Positions 43,902 to 53,331 of a stretch of DNA of 64,000 nt are shown here, piece by piece (the stretch's first letter is position 1; each line of letters begins with the position of its first letter). Under the pieces are notes generated by a model that saw only the letters and a program-made list of their open reading frames with translations, searched no databases and had not been told where the DNA came from. The translations under genes were made by a program, and so were the position numbers. The DNA is from Planctomycetota bacterium. Lineage in GTDB: Bacteria > Planctomycetota > UBA8742 > UBA2392. The stretch is from the NCBI GenBank assembly GCA_019186845.1, contig JABARW010000012.1, positions 1 to 64,000 on the forward strand. The letters are read 5' to 3'.

Positions 43902-44279
43902 ATGTTGCTGACCATTCTCTACGTTACTGATCTCGCGCGGGCCCGGGCATTCTACGACGCTGCTTTGGCGCTGGAAAAAACCGTCGATGTGCCCGTTTAC
44001 GTCGAGTACCGCGTCAACAGCGGCGCGCGCCTTGGCCTCATGCCCCAGGCCAATACCCGCCACTTTCTCGGAGAAAGGCTCGGCGCCATGAAGCCCGCAG
44101 ACGGCTGTCCGCGTGGCGAGATTTATCTGCACGTGCCCGACCTGCATGCGGTCGTCGCCCGCCTGCAAAGGCTTGGCTCCCCCTGCACCTCGCCCCTGGC
44201 CCGCCGCGACTGGGGCGACGACGCGGCCTACTTCCTTGACCCCGATGGCTACGTGCTGGTGGTGGCCGCCCCTGCCTGA
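43902..44279 (+). CDS. VOC-family (glyoxalase/bleomycin-resistance-like) protein
   Basis: This 125-residue vicinal-oxygen-chelate fold protein has the pattern LTILYVTDLARARAFYDAALAL at the start, EIYLHVPDLHAVVARLQRLG in the second half and the terminal metal-ligand glutamate position replaced (FLDPDGYVLVVA). These small proteins bind metals or small molecules. The loss of the canonical C-terminal glutamate makes glyoxalase activity doubtful. It is convergent with the CHAD gene, 8 bases apart. Confidence 0.75.
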   Translation: MLLTILYVTDLARARAFYDAALALEKTVDVPVYVEYRVNSGARLGLMPQANTRHFLGERLGAMKPADGCPRGEIYLHVPDLHAVVARLQRLGSPCTSPLARRDWGDDAAYFLDPDGYVLVVAAPA

Positions 44280-44287
44280 GCCCGCCG

Positions 44288-45772
44288 CTACTCTTCTTCG
44301 GTGTGCCGCGCCGGCGCTGCCGTGAACTCGGCCGACTTGACGAGCACCAGCCGGTCCAGCGCGGCTTCGAGCAGAGCCTTGCCCTCGGACACAGCCGCCG
44401 CCGAGGGGCCCGTTTCATCAAAGCCTTCGGCGCGCACGATCACCGCCTCGGGGCTGACTTCCAGGCTCAGCCCCTTCACGGCCCCCGTACGCGCGGCATC
44501 CAGCGCCACGGCCAGACGCAGCAGGCCCGCCAGCACGCGAATGGCCTGCTGCTGCTCCGGCGGGCGCGAACCAAATCGCCGATGCCGCGCCTGCGGCTCC
44601 TTGCCGCGGTGGTAGCGAACGATGTCCGCGACGTAATCCATTTCAAAGCGCGACCAGCCCAGGGGTGCGGGCAGGGCACGCACCACGCGCGCGGCCTCCT
44701 TGTGCGGCTTGCCCGCCCGCGCCGCGACATTGTGCAGGAACACGGCGGCCTCCAGCTTGTGGCGGGCTTTTTCTTCGCTGAAAGGCTCGCGCAGCCTGGC
44801 CGCGCGCAAGGCGTCAAAGAGCTGCAGGGCCAGGCGCGCCACGTGGGCCGTATGTTCGTAGTCGCGGTCGTGGAAGGTGGCCCAGGCCGCCAGGCGCGCC
44901 ACGGCGGACTCCTGAAGGCGCGAATCGCCGGGCAGGCCCGCGCGCCATGCGGACCAAAGCGAGCGCTCGCCCATGGTCAGCTTGCGGTAGCGCTGCAGGC
45001 GATCCTGGATTTCCTTCTCGATGTGCTGGCGCCAGCGCTTGCGCGCCCCGCGCGAGAGGCCGGGCGCGGCCTTGAGCAGATCGTCTACGAGGTCCAGGTC
45101 ATGAACCTGGCCCAGCAGGCTTTGCAGGCGGCGCAAATCGCGGCCCCAGCGGGCGTGAAACCCCGGCAGGAAGGCGGCCACGGTGTAACGGAAGCGCTTG
45201 ATAGCAATGCGCAGCTCGTGGTAGCCCTCGCGCGAGCGCCCCTCAAGGGCCTTGTAGTGCAGGTCCTCGGCCTCCGTCCAGCGCTGCAGCGCCAGTTGCT
45301 CAAAGGCCAAGTCATCCATGGCCAGCCGCGCCGCGCGGCGGGGCAGGAGCGATGCCAGGCGCCGCCAGGCCTTGCGGTTGAAAGCCGCCACGGCCTGGCG
45401 CGCGTCCCGTTGCGCGCCTTGGAGGCGCTCGGCCAGCAGGCGCAGCAGGCGGCGGCTGACGCTGTCGCGCACGGCCGAGAGCTTCTTGACCCGGGCCTCA
45501 AGCACGTGGATGTCGCGCAGCATGCCTACGCGCTTGAACAAGCGGCGCCCCTGCTCGCGCAGGGTGGACCATGCAATGTGGTCATCGAACTCGCGCAGCC
45601 CGTCGCCCAAGGAAAGGCAGGAGCGCAAGGCCACACGCAACTGGTGAACGTTTTTTCCCGAAAGCTTGTCACGGGCGGCCTTGTGGCAGCGCAGCACGCG
45701 GGCAATCTGCTCGTCCAGGCCTTGAGGACGGGCAAGGGGTTCGCTGGCGGGTTCGGCGCTTAGAGTATCCAT
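44288..45772 (-). CDS. CHAD-domain protein fused to a Ppx/GppA-like HD domain
   Basis: From ATG 45772 this is 494 residues; the frame allows starts at 45814 or 45820, and none has a clear ribosome-binding site. Residues about 20-290 form a CHAD domain: GKNVHQLRVALRSCLSLGDGL, LREQGRRLFKRVGMLRDIHVL and YHELRIAIKRFRYTVAAF, a series of conserved His and Arg residues that bind polyphosphate. The C-terminal half (about 300-490) has the HD-type layout of the exopolyphosphatase C-terminal domain: WATFHDRDYEHTAHVARLALQLFDAL, AAVFLHNVAARAG and VADIVRYHRG. The catalytic actin-like Ppx domain itself is absent. It probably senses or sequesters polyphosphate and may contact phosphate metabolism. Confidence 0.75.
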   Translation of the reverse strand: MDTLSAEPASEPLARPQGLDEQIARVLRCHKAARDKLSGKNVHQLRVALRSCLSLGDGLREFDDHIAWSTLREQGRRLFKRVGMLRDIHVLEARVKKLSAVRDSVSRRLLRLLAERLQGAQRDARQAVAAFNRKAWRRLASLLPRRAARLAMDDLAFEQLALQRWTEAEDLHYKALEGRSREGYHELRIAIKRFRYTVAAFLPGFHARWGRDLRRLQSLLGQVHDLDLVDDLLKAAPGLSRGARKRWRQHIEKEIQDRLQRYRKLTMGERSLWSAWRAGLPGDSRLQESAVARLAAWATFHDRDYEHTAHVARLALQLFDALRAARLREPFSEEKARHKLEAAVFLHNVAARAGKPHKEAARVVRALPAPLGWSRFEMDYVADIVRYHRGKEPQARHRRFGSRPPEQQQAIRVLAGLLRLAVALDAARTGAVKGLSLEVSPEAVIVRAEGFDETGPSAAAVSEGKALLEAALDRLVLVKSAEFTAAPARHTEEE

Positions 45773-45885
45773 GGGTGTGTCAGTAACTTTAGCGACGGGG
45801 GGTGACAGCTGCATCAGCAATTCGGCAAGGCTCTTAAATAAGCCCGCGCTTTCGATATTGTGCCTGCCTCACGGCGGCGGACACC

Positions 45886-46797
45886 ATGGGCACGCGATTC
45901 TTCTACGGCTTCACAATGGTCTTTGCCCTGGTGGGCATTCTGGCCGTGGACCACTTCGCGGGCGAGACCTTCGGCCTGTTCTTCCTGTGCGCCGTGGTGG
46001 TCAGCGTGGGCATCATCGAGATGGACCGGCTGCTCAAGTTCCGCGGTCTGCCCTTTGACCGCAACCTGTTGATCCTGCTCAATCTGGCCTCCCTGGCCTA
46101 TGTGCAGTTTGTGGCTGCGCCGCCGGCCCTGGGCGTGCTGGACCTGCTGGACTCCGGTCAGGTGCGCTACTTCTTTCATGTGCCGGCACAGTACCGCGGA
46201 TTGACGCTGCTGCTGCCCCTGATGGCCCTGCTGGTGTGCTGCCTTGTGGGCCTGCGCGCGCGCGACGTGGGACAGATCTCGGCGCGCATCCTCAATAACG
46301 TCGCGGTGTACGTTTACCTCGTGTTTTCTGTGGCCTGCATTCTCTGGCTTCGGCGCGTGCCCTCGGCCGGGGCCTGGCTGCTCTATTTCCTGCTGGCGGC
46401 CAGCCGCATGGGCGATGTCGGCGCCTATCTCATGGGCCGCGCTCTGGGCCGCCACAAGCTCATCCCCCACCTCAGCCCCGGCAAGACAATCGAGGGCGCG
46501 CTGTTCGGCCTGCTGTTCAGCGCGGCCGCAGGTGCCGGCATCGTTTTCTGGGCGCAGGAGGCCGGCTCGGCCCTGCGCCCCCTGTTCAGCCAGTGGTGGT
46601 ACGGCGGGATCGTGGGGGCGTTCACGGGCGTGATGGCCCAGAGCGGGGACCTGGTCAAGAGCGCCTTGAAGCGGGCCGCGGGAGTCAAGGATTCGGGCAA
46701 CCTCGTTCCGGCCTTCGGCGGCGTACTCGACATCATCGACAACTTCATGCTGACCGGCCCCCTGCTGCTCGTGATTCTCGCTCTCTGGCCGGCCTAG
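45886..46797 (+). CDS. cdsA: Phosphatidate cytidylyltransferase
   Basis: This 303-residue membrane enzyme makes CDP-diacylglycerol from phosphatidate and CTP. It has seven or eight hydrophobic helices and the signature region S-x-L-K-R-x4-K-D-S in SALKRAAGVKDSGNLVP, followed by AFGGVLDIIDN. The typical motif reads HGGxxDRxD; here the His is Phe and the Arg is Ile, a departure from textbook CdsA that may be lineage-specific. The upstream motif GDVGAYLMGRALGRHKL is normal. It leads a three-gene unit with the ABC exporter. Confidence 0.85.
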   Translation: MGTRFFYGFTMVFALVGILAVDHFAGETFGLFFLCAVVVSVGIIEMDRLLKFRGLPFDRNLLILLNLASLAYVQFVAAPPALGVLDLLDSGQVRYFFHVPAQYRGLTLLLPLMALLVCCLVGLRARDVGQISARILNNVAVYVYLVFSVACILWLRRVPSAGAWLLYFLLAASRMGDVGAYLMGRALGRHKLIPHLSPGKTIEGALFGLLFSAAAGAGIVFWAQEAGSALRPLFSQWWYGGIVGAFTGVMAQSGDLVKSALKRAAGVKDSGNLVPAFGGVLDIIDNFMLTGPLLLVILALWPA

Positions 46798-46806
46798 CCG
46801 GCCGCC

Positions 46807-47754
46807 ATGGCCCCGGAGCCGCGCTTGTCTCAAGCCGCCGTCACTGCCCGCAGCCTGCGCAAGTCCTACAAGGACTTTGTGGCCGTTGACGGCATCGACT
46901 TCGACATTCAGCGCGGCGAGTGCTTCGGCTTCCTGGGACCCAACGGCGCGGGCAAGACCACGACGATGCGCATGGTCTACCGCGCTGTGCCCGTCAGCGG
47001 GGGCTCGCTGGTGGTGCTGGGCCACGAAGCCGGGCGCCAGACGGCCGACCGTGAGATCAAGCGCGCCGTCGGCGTCGTGCCGCAGGAAGACAACCTCGAC
47101 GGCGAACTCTCGGTGCGCGAGAACCTTGAGATCTTCTGCCGCTTCTACGGCCTCAGCTACCGCGAAGCCCGCAACCGCAGCAGCGAGCTGCTCGAGTTCG
47201 TCAACCTTTCGGAGAAGGCCAACGCCAAGGTCATGGAGCTTTCCGGCGGCATGAAGCGCCGCGCGCTCATTGCCCGCGGGCTGGCGGGAAGCCCCCAGCT
47301 CCTGGTGCTGGACGAGCCCACCACGGGCCTGGACCCCCAGGCCCGCCACAACCTGTGGGAGCGCCTGTTCGCCCTCAAGCGCAAGCAGGCGACGCTTCTG
47401 CTCACCACCCACTACATGGATGAGGCCGAGCAGCTCTGCGATCGCCTGGTAATCATGGACAAGGGCAAGATCGTCGCCCAGGGCAAACCGCGGGAGCTGA
47501 TCGAGCGCGAGGTCACGCGCCACGTGGTCGAGGTCTGGCACGGCGAGGCCGCGGCCCCCGCACTGCCCTCCGAGATGCAGCCCCTGACGCGGCGCAGCGA
47601 AGCCCTGAGCGACCGGCTGCTGCTTTATGTGGACGACGGCGAGGCGGCCATCGCGGCGGCCGCGCGCCACTGGCCCAACCTCGAAACGCGACTGCGCCGC
47701 AGCACACTCGAAGATGTGTTTCTGAAGATCACAGGCCGCAAGCTGGACGAATGA
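46807..47754 (+). CDS. ABC exporter ATP-binding protein, NodI/DrrA type
   Basis: This 315-residue ATPase has Walker A GPNGAGKTTT, Q-loop VVPQEDNL, signature LSGGMKRRALIARGLAG, Walker B LLVLDEPTTGLDPQ and H-loop TTHYMDEAEQLCDR. The NodI/DrrA subfamily exports lipids, lipo-oligosaccharides or drugs with a NodJ-type permease, which is encoded immediately downstream. Its stop overlaps an ATG at 47751 (ATGA), and the cdsA stop is 10 bases before its start, so the three form an operon. Linkage to cdsA suggests a lipid-linked cargo. Confidence 0.88.
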   Translation: MAPEPRLSQAAVTARSLRKSYKDFVAVDGIDFDIQRGECFGFLGPNGAGKTTTMRMVYRAVPVSGGSLVVLGHEAGRQTADREIKRAVGVVPQEDNLDGELSVRENLEIFCRFYGLSYREARNRSSELLEFVNLSEKANAKVMELSGGMKRRALIARGLAGSPQLLVLDEPTTGLDPQARHNLWERLFALKRKQATLLLTTHYMDEAEQLCDRLVIMDKGKIVAQGKPRELIEREVTRHVVEVWHGEAAAPALPSEMQPLTRRSEALSDRLLLYVDDGEAAIAAAARHWPNLETRLRRSTLEDVFLKITGRKLDE

Positions 47755-47786
47755 GGCTGCCGCGAGGCGGCGAAAGCGTATCAGGC

Positions 47787-48578
47787 ATGAACCTGCCCGG
47801 CGACATCAACCTTTCCATGGCGCTTTGCGTCTGGCGGCGCAATTTCACGGTCTACAGGCACACCTGGGTCACGAACATCCTGCCCAACTTCTTTGAGCCG
47901 GTGCTCTTCTTGGTGGGCATGGGTCTTGGGCTCGGTGTTTACGTCGGCGGCAACATGCGGGGCCAGGATTACGTGGCATTCATCGCCCCGGGCCTGATGG
48001 CCAGCGCCGCCATGAACGGTGCTTCCTTCGAGGCAAGCTGGAACATGTACATCAAGATGTATTTTTCCAAGCTCTATGACGCCTACCTCGCCACCCCCGC
48101 GCAAATGCAGGACATCGCCTTTGGCGAACTGCTCTGGGGCACCACGCGCGCGCTGATCTACGGCGCCGGTTTTCTCGTGGTGCTGCTGGGCTTCACCCTG
48201 GCGGGGCGCCCCATTCTCACGAGCTGGTGGACGCTGCTGGTGCCCCTGGCGTTGGCCCTGATCGGCGCCATCTTCAGCCTCATGGGCCAGTGGTACACCA
48301 CACTCATCAACACCATCGACCTCTACAGCTACTACTGGACACTCTTCCTCACCCCCATGTTCCTGTTCAGCGGCATCTTCTTTCCCGTCAGCGATATTCC
48401 CGGCGGCACCACCATCGCCTGGTTCACACCTCTGTTCCACGGCGTGGAGCTCGTGCGCGGCCTCTGCCAGGGACCGCTGGAGCTGCGCCACCTCGGCCAC
48501 ACCGGCTACATGCTCGCCGTCTGCGCGCTGCTGCTTTGGGCCGTGCCACGCCGCATGCGCAAACGTATGGTAAAATAG
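47787..48578 (+). CDS. ABC-2 type permease, NodJ-like
   Basis: This 263-residue permease has six hydrophobic helices. It has the WRRNFTVYRHTWVTNILPNFFEPVLFL opening typical of NodJ and the loop KMYFSKLYDAYLATPAQMQDIAFGELLWGTTRA that contacts the ATPase. The near-terminal segment TPLFHGVELVRG is also typical. It forms an exporter with the ATPase upstream. Starts at 47751 (overlapping the previous stop) and 47787 are both possible; 47787 gives the usual N-terminal length. Nothing identifies the exported molecule. Confidence 0.85.
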   Translation: MNLPGDINLSMALCVWRRNFTVYRHTWVTNILPNFFEPVLFLVGMGLGLGVYVGGNMRGQDYVAFIAPGLMASAAMNGASFEASWNMYIKMYFSKLYDAYLATPAQMQDIAFGELLWGTTRALIYGAGFLVVLLGFTLAGRPILTSWWTLLVPLALALIGAIFSLMGQWYTTLINTIDLYSYYWTLFLTPMFLFSGIFFPVSDIPGGTTIAWFTPLFHGVELVRGLCQGPLELRHLGHTGYMLAVCALLLWAVPRRMRKRMVK

Positions 48579-48625
48579 TTGCACGTCGAATAATGATGTC
48601 GGCCACTGATAACGAGGATTCCGTC

Positions 48626-49180
48626 ATGGCAGAACCCAAGAAATCCGGCTCGCTGCTGGGAAAGTTCTTCAAGGCCTTTGTGCTGCTGGTACTGCTGGCC
48701 GTGGCCGGCGTGATGGGCGTGACTTTCTTTGTGCTCGACGGCAAATACGAAGTCTCGCGCAGCGTAACCGTCAAGGCCGACATGGATGACGTTCACGCCA
48801 TGTGCGGCGAGCTCAAGAACTGGCCCAAGTGGCAGCCCTGGACCAGGGAAGACCCGACGATCTCGACCACCATCGTCAAGGATACCGGCGTGGGCGCCCA
48901 CCAGCACTGGACGGGCAAAGACGGCAACGGCAAGGTCACCTTTACGTCCTGCGATCCGGAAAAGGGCGTTGAATACGACATGGCCTTTGACGACAAGTAC
49001 TTCAGCAAGGGCACCATCACCTATTCAGACGCCGGAGGCGGCATGGTGAAGGTGACCTGGGCCATGCACGGACGCAACGAGGACTTCATTGGCAAGTGGT
49101 TCGCCGTGGCCATGCCGGGCATGATTGGCCCCTACTTTGAGCGCGGGCTCAACGACCTCAAGACGGCCCTCGAAAAATAG
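48626..49180 (+). CDS. Membrane-anchored SRPBCC/polyketide-cyclase-like protein
   Basis: This 184-residue protein starts at ATG 48626 (GAGG 8 bases upstream). One N-terminal transmembrane helix (residues 13-35) precedes an SRPBCC fold: YEVSRSVTVKADMDDVHAMCGELKNWPKWQPW, then DTGVGAHQHWTGK, GKVTFTSCDPEKGVEYDMAF, TYSDAGGGMVKVTW and the C-terminal helix YFERGLNDLKTAL. Such domains bind hydrophobic ligands in a helix-grip cavity. The function is unknown. It lies 47 bases after the permease gene and may be cotranscribed. Confidence 0.7.
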   Translation: MAEPKKSGSLLGKFFKAFVLLVLLAVAGVMGVTFFVLDGKYEVSRSVTVKADMDDVHAMCGELKNWPKWQPWTREDPTISTTIVKDTGVGAHQHWTGKDGNGKVTFTSCDPEKGVEYDMAFDDKYFSKGTITYSDAGGGMVKVTWAMHGRNEDFIGKWFAVAMPGMIGPYFERGLNDLKTALEK

Positions 49181-49352
49181 CACCGACATCTTCGCGCAGG
49201 GTGTGCAGCAGGCTCACCATGCAAGCCGCAGGCGACCTCAAACGGCTCCACGCCCAAGACCGGTGGCGCTGCGGCAATTCCGTGTAACGAAGGCAAGGAT
49301 CGGCCGGTAGAGCCTGTGAAGGAACCCCGAACAACCCTTGCGAGGAACGAAC

Positions 49353-50003
49353 ATGAAGCTGCTGATTGCAATGCTGGCGGCGGGTCTGCTGGGCGCCTGC
49401 CCGCTTGCGGCCCAGGAGGCGCCCAAGGGCGCTGATGAAGCCAGGGAGAAGGTCGAGAAGGAGATGGACGAGGCCATCAAAGAGGCCCTGGGTAAAGACC
49501 TTCCCGCCGAAGTCAGGGAAGCCCTGGAGAAGTTCCGCAAGGAGAACCAGGAGATCTTCGAGCGCATCAAGAAGGAGCTGGAAAAGGCCCGCGAAGGCGG
49601 CAAGGCGGACAACGGAGACAGCGCCGAGGGCGACATCGACGAAACCGTGGTCGAGACCCTGCCCGACGGCACGAAAGTCGTTCGCCGTACCGTGCGCAAG
49701 ACGCGCAGTGTCGAGTCCCGCGAAGGCCAGGCCGAGGGCAAGGCTGACGGGAAGTCCGACCATGGCGCCGAGTTGCCTGAGTCTGTGCGCAAGCTGAAGG
49801 AGGAGATCGCCAAGCTTGAGAAGGAATTGGAAGAGCGCATCCGCAAGCAGCTTGAGGACGGCGCCGAAGACATTGAAGAAGTCATCGAGAAGGACCTGCC
49901 GGGCGGCGGCAAGATCAAGATCGTACGCAAGATCAGCCGCTCCACCGACACCCCCAAAGCCCCGGCCCCCAAGGAAAGCCCCGCGGAAGACACCAAGCAG
50001 TAA
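49353..50003 (+). CDS. Secreted acidic coiled-coil protein
   Basis: ATG 49353 (AGGA 8 bases upstream) opens a signal peptide ending near AAQEAP. The 216-residue product is rich in Glu, Lys and Asp, with two heptad-like coiled coils (about 30-85 and 140-175). Between and after them lie two short beta elements of related sequence (VVETLPDGTKVVRRTVRK and VIEKDLPGGGKIKIVRKI), so it contains an internal duplication. The family is not recognised. A bidirectional terminator follows. Confidence 0.6.
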   Translation: MKLLIAMLAAGLLGACPLAAQEAPKGADEAREKVEKEMDEAIKEALGKDLPAEVREALEKFRKENQEIFERIKKELEKAREGGKADNGDSAEGDIDETVVETLPDGTKVVRRTVRKTRSVESREGQAEGKADGKSDHGAELPESVRKLKEEIAKLEKELEERIRKQLEDGAEDIEEVIEKDLPGGGKIKIVRKISRSTDTPKAPAPKESPAEDTKQ

Positions 50004-50019
50004 GACGCGGCCACAACCT

Positions 50020-50050
50020 CAAGCGGCACGGCCCCTGGCCGTGCCGCTTG
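50020..50050. terminator. Bidirectional terminator between the coiled-coil gene and pstB
   Basis: CAAGCGGCACGGCC (50020-50033), CCT, GGCCGTGCCGCTTG (50037-50050) is a perfect 14-bp inverted repeat between convergent genes. Confidence 0.7.
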
Positions 50051-50101
50051 CGTTGTACGCGACCCTGAGCGGCCGCCGCAGGGACCGTTTTCGGCCATCG
50101 G

Positions 50102-50968
50102 CTAGCCGAAGCGGCCGGTGATGTAGTCTTCCGTCTGCTTGAGGCGGGGCTTGAGGAACATCTCGCTGGTGGCGCCGAACTCGACAATTTCTCCGAGGTA
50201 CATGAAGGCCGTGTAGTCGGCCACGCGCGCCGCCTGCTGCATGTTGTGGGTCACGATGACCACGGTGTAGTTCTCGCGCAGATCAAGAATCAGCTCTTCA
50301 ATCTTGGCCGTGGCAATGGGGTCCAGGGCGCTGCATGGTTCATCCATCAGCAGCACGTCAGGCTCGTTGGCGATGCCGCGCGCGATGCACAGGCGCTGCT
50401 GCTGGCCGCCGGAAAGCGCGGTGGCGTTGTCGTGCAGGCGATGGCTGACCTCATCCCACAGGGCGGTACGCTTGAGGCAGCGCTCGACAATCTCGGCGAG
50501 TTTTCTGCGGTTGCGCTCGCCGCTGATGCGGTTGGGGTAAATTACGTTCTCGAAGATGGACTTGGGGAAGGGGTTGGTCTTCTGGAACACCATGCCGCAG
50601 TGCTTGCGCAGGGCAATCACATCCTGATCCGGCGCGTAAATGTCGTTGCCGCCGAGATAAATCGAACCCTGATAGCTGATGCCGTCAATCAGGTCATTCA
50701 TGCGGTTGATGCTGCGCAGAAGCGTGCTCTTGCCGCAGCCGGAGGGTCCAATCAGCGCGGTCACACGGTTCTTGGGAATGTCGAGATTGATGTTCTTCAG
50801 GGCGTGATGCTTGCCGTAGAACAGGTTGAAATTCTCGATGCGGACAATCGTCTCGAGGGCCTCAGGCTTTTCCAGCTTGCCGGTGTCCTGCGTGGTCACG
50901 CGCACAGCTCCGCGAGAGTCAGCCTTTACCCCGTCTGCCAGAGTGTCGGGGGCGGTCATGTTAGCCAT
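50102..50968 (-). CDS. pstB: Phosphate ABC transporter ATP-binding protein
   Basis: This 288-residue ATPase of the high-affinity phosphate importer has Walker [15 protein letters not shown], signature [17 protein letters not shown], Walker [15 protein letters not shown] and [14 protein letters not shown], which is specific to PstB. ATG 50968 follows AGGAG. A 40-residue N-terminal extension of low complexity is longer than in E. coli PstB. It is the last gene of pstS-C-A-B; no phoU follows, because the next gene downstream is convergent. Confidence 0.94.
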   Translation of the reverse strand: MANMTAPDTLADGVKADSRGAVRVTTQDTGKLEKPEALETIVRIENFNLFYGKHHALKNINLDIPKNRVTALIGPSGCGKSTLLRSINRMNDLIDGISYQGSIYLGGNDIYAPDQDVIALRKHCGMVFQKTNPFPKSIFENVIYPNRISGERNRRKLAEIVERCLKRTALWDEVSHRLHDNATALSGGQQQRLCIARGIANEPDVLLMDEPCSALDPIATAKIEELILDLRENYTVVIVTHNMQQAARVADYTAFMYLGEIVEFGATSEMFLKPRLKQTEDYITGRFG

Positions 50969-50990
50969 TTCCTGCTCCTTGTTCTTCATT

Positions 50991-53327
50991 TTACACGTGG
51001 CTCGAGGACAGACGCTTGCGCAACCGATTGCGCATGCGAATGGCGACAATGTTCAGCGCGGCAATGACCAGAATCAGCACCAGCGTGGTCGTGAAGACCA
51101 GAGGTTTGGTGTTGTCGATGTCGGGGCTCTGGAATCCGACGTCATAGATGTGAAAGCCCAGGTGCATGAACTTGCGCTCGAGGTGGATGAACGGGAAATT
51201 GCCGTCCACGGGCAGCGTCTCGGCCGACTTCACCACGCCCACGAGCATCAGCGGGGCCACCTCGCCCGCGCCGCGCGCCATGGCCAGGATCATGCCCGTG
51301 AGGATGCCGGGCATGGCCTGGGGCAGAATCACCCGCCAAACCGTCTGGAAACGCGACGCACCCGCCGCCAGGCTGGCCTCGCGCTGGCTTGAAGGCACGG
51401 CAATCAGGGCCTCTTCCGTGGCCACGATCACCACGGGCACAGTCATGAGCGCCAGGGTCAGCGAGGCCCACATCAGCCCGCCGCCGCCGAAGGTCGGGCT
51501 GGGCAGCCTCTCGGGATAGAACAGGCTGTCCATCGTTCCGCCCATGATCACGCAGAAGAAACCCAGCCCAAAAATGCCGAACACGATACTGGGCACCCCC
51601 GCCAGGTTGTTGACGGCAATGCGCACCGCAGACACCAGCGGGCCCTGCCGGGCGTACTCCCGCAGGTAAAGCGCGGCTATGACGCCAAAGGGCACCACGG
51701 CCAGGCTCATCAGAAGGGTCATGAGCAGGGTGCCGACGATAACCGGAAAGATGCCGCCTTCCGTGTTCGACTCACGCGGGTTCTCCCACAGAAACTCCCA
51801 GAAGCGGTCCAGGTAGACACCCAGCTTGCCGAAGAAGCCCAGTTCGTTGGGCAATATCGCGCGCACTACCTGGGCCACGGGCAGAACGGCCGTCTGGCCG
51901 TTGAGGGCGCGCAGCGTATAGGTCACGGATTTCTCGTGCTCGCGCAGCCTCGTCACCTCCAGGCGGAGCCTTGAGTACGCTCCGCTCTGCAGGTCGGCGC
52001 GTTGCTCCTGGGCCTTGCGGGCCTCCGCCAGAACGGCCCGCGGTCCCTCGTCAAGCTTGTAGCTCGCGACTTCCTTGTCCCATGCCTCCAGAGCCGCAAG
52101 GAGCTGGTCGCGCCACTTGCCGCAGGCCCGGGCGTACTCTTCGGGCTTCGTGTCCGGCCTGGAGGGCGGCTCGAGGCGCGACCAGGCCGTGTAGGCCTCT
52201 TGGAGTTTCTCGATGGCGGTAACCATCTCGCCGGACTTGCGGAAGTCATGGCGGATGCGCGCGACCTGAAGCTCCAGCTGCTTGATCTCATGGTTCACGT
52301 CGCCGATATCGTCCTTCTCGATTTCCACACGCCGCAGATACTCGGCGTGCATGGCTTGCTGCTGCTCGAGAAACACCTCCCACACGCGCTCAAGGCCGTC
52401 TTTGTCGATCGATGCCAGGGTCTTCTCGCCTTCCTTTACTTCCACGACATAGCCGACCAGCACCCCCTTCTCCAGGCGCTCAATCTCGCACACATGCCGC
52501 GCCAAGGTCCGCCCCAGCACATAGGCCTCGTATCCGCCGGGGTTGCCGCGCCGGTAGCCTTCCACGTCCGGCACGTTGGTCTTCACCCAGCGGAAATACA
52601 TGCTGTCAGGCTGCAGGCCCTCGCCTTTGTTGCCCTGTCGCACCAGAAGCTCCGTGGGCTCGGCGTCGATTTCGTAGGCCTGCCAGGGCGTACCGTCGGC
52701 CTTGCGGGGCAAATCGCGCAGGTCAAGCGGGCGCTCGGCGCGCACGGCCCCCAGAAGCATGACATGGTCACGGAAGCGATCATCGCCCAGCAGCATCTCG
52801 GCGGGAGTGAACCCGCCGCTTTCGTCCACCACACGGTAGGGCGAGGCGAAGGCCTTGGCATCCTGGAGATATTGCTCGGGCGTGACGGGGGCGCCGTCCG
52901 GATTTTTGAGCACTCCGCCTGCGCCCGTGAGCTGCCACTTGAGGCCCCCGAAGGTCCCGGGGGCGCGGCGGAAGTCGGCGATGCCCGCCTTGCGCGGCGG
53001 CAGCGTCAATGCGTATCGGCGGCCATCGGCGTAGGTATAGCCCTCGCCCTGGGGCAGCAGCAGGCGGTCTTCGGCGTCCAGGAAGGCCTGCCGACCGTCG
53101 GAGGTCTGGAGCAAGAAGCGTGATTCGCCCAGCGCGATGACCTCAAGGTCGCGGGGCCAGAAGGTGCGGCTGCCCTCGTACACAATCAGCCCCACGACCA
53201 GCACGATGAGCACGATGCCGGTCATGATGGCGCCGCCCGAAAGCCAGACGAAAGGCTCGCCTTTCTGCACGCGCCTCTGGCGTGCGGGCTTGGGACTTCC
53301 GGAAACTGCAGGGGAGCTCTGGGCCAT
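50991..53327 (-). CDS. pstA: Phosphate ABC transporter permease PstA with large extracytoplasmic region
   Basis: The PstA permease is the last 290 or so of 778 residues: transmembrane helices plus the coupling loop with [38 protein letters not shown]. In front of it lies one N-terminal helix (about 36-54) and some 420 residues that should be outside the membrane. These include a coiled-coil (about 300-410; [36 protein letters not shown]). Ordinary PstA is about 290 residues; long versions are known in some proteobacteria. The extra region may sense or guide phosphate. It lies 4 bases after pstC. Confidence 0.85.
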   Translation of the reverse strand: MAQSSPAVSGSPKPARQRRVQKGEPFVWLSGGAIMTGIVLIVLVVGLIVYEGSRTFWPRDLEVIALGESRFLLQTSDGRQAFLDAEDRLLLPQGEGYTYADGRRYALTLPPRKAGIADFRRAPGTFGGLKWQLTGAGGVLKNPDGAPVTPEQYLQDAKAFASPYRVVDESGGFTPAEMLLGDDRFRDHVMLLGAVRAERPLDLRDLPRKADGTPWQAYEIDAEPTELLVRQGNKGEGLQPDSMYFRWVKTNVPDVEGYRRGNPGGYEAYVLGRTLARHVCEIERLEKGVLVGYVVEVKEGEKTLASIDKDGLERVWEVFLEQQQAMHAEYLRRVEIEKDDIGDVNHEIKQLELQVARIRHDFRKSGEMVTAIEKLQEAYTAWSRLEPPSRPDTKPEEYARACGKWRDQLLAALEAWDKEVASYKLDEGPRAVLAEARKAQEQRADLQSGAYSRLRLEVTRLREHEKSVTYTLRALNGQTAVLPVAQVVRAILPNELGFFGKLGVYLDRFWEFLWENPRESNTEGGIFPVIVGTLLMTLLMSLAVVPFGVIAALYLREYARQGPLVSAVRIAVNNLAGVPSIVFGIFGLGFFCVIMGGTMDSLFYPERLPSPTFGGGGLMWASLTLALMTVPVVIVATEEALIAVPSSQREASLAAGASRFQTVWRVILPQAMPGILTGMILAMARGAGEVAPLMLVGVVKSAETLPVDGNFPFIHLERKFMHLGFHIYDVGFQSPDIDNTKPLVFTTTLVLILVIAALNIVAIRMRNRLRKRLSSSHV

Positions 53328-53331
53328 GGGG

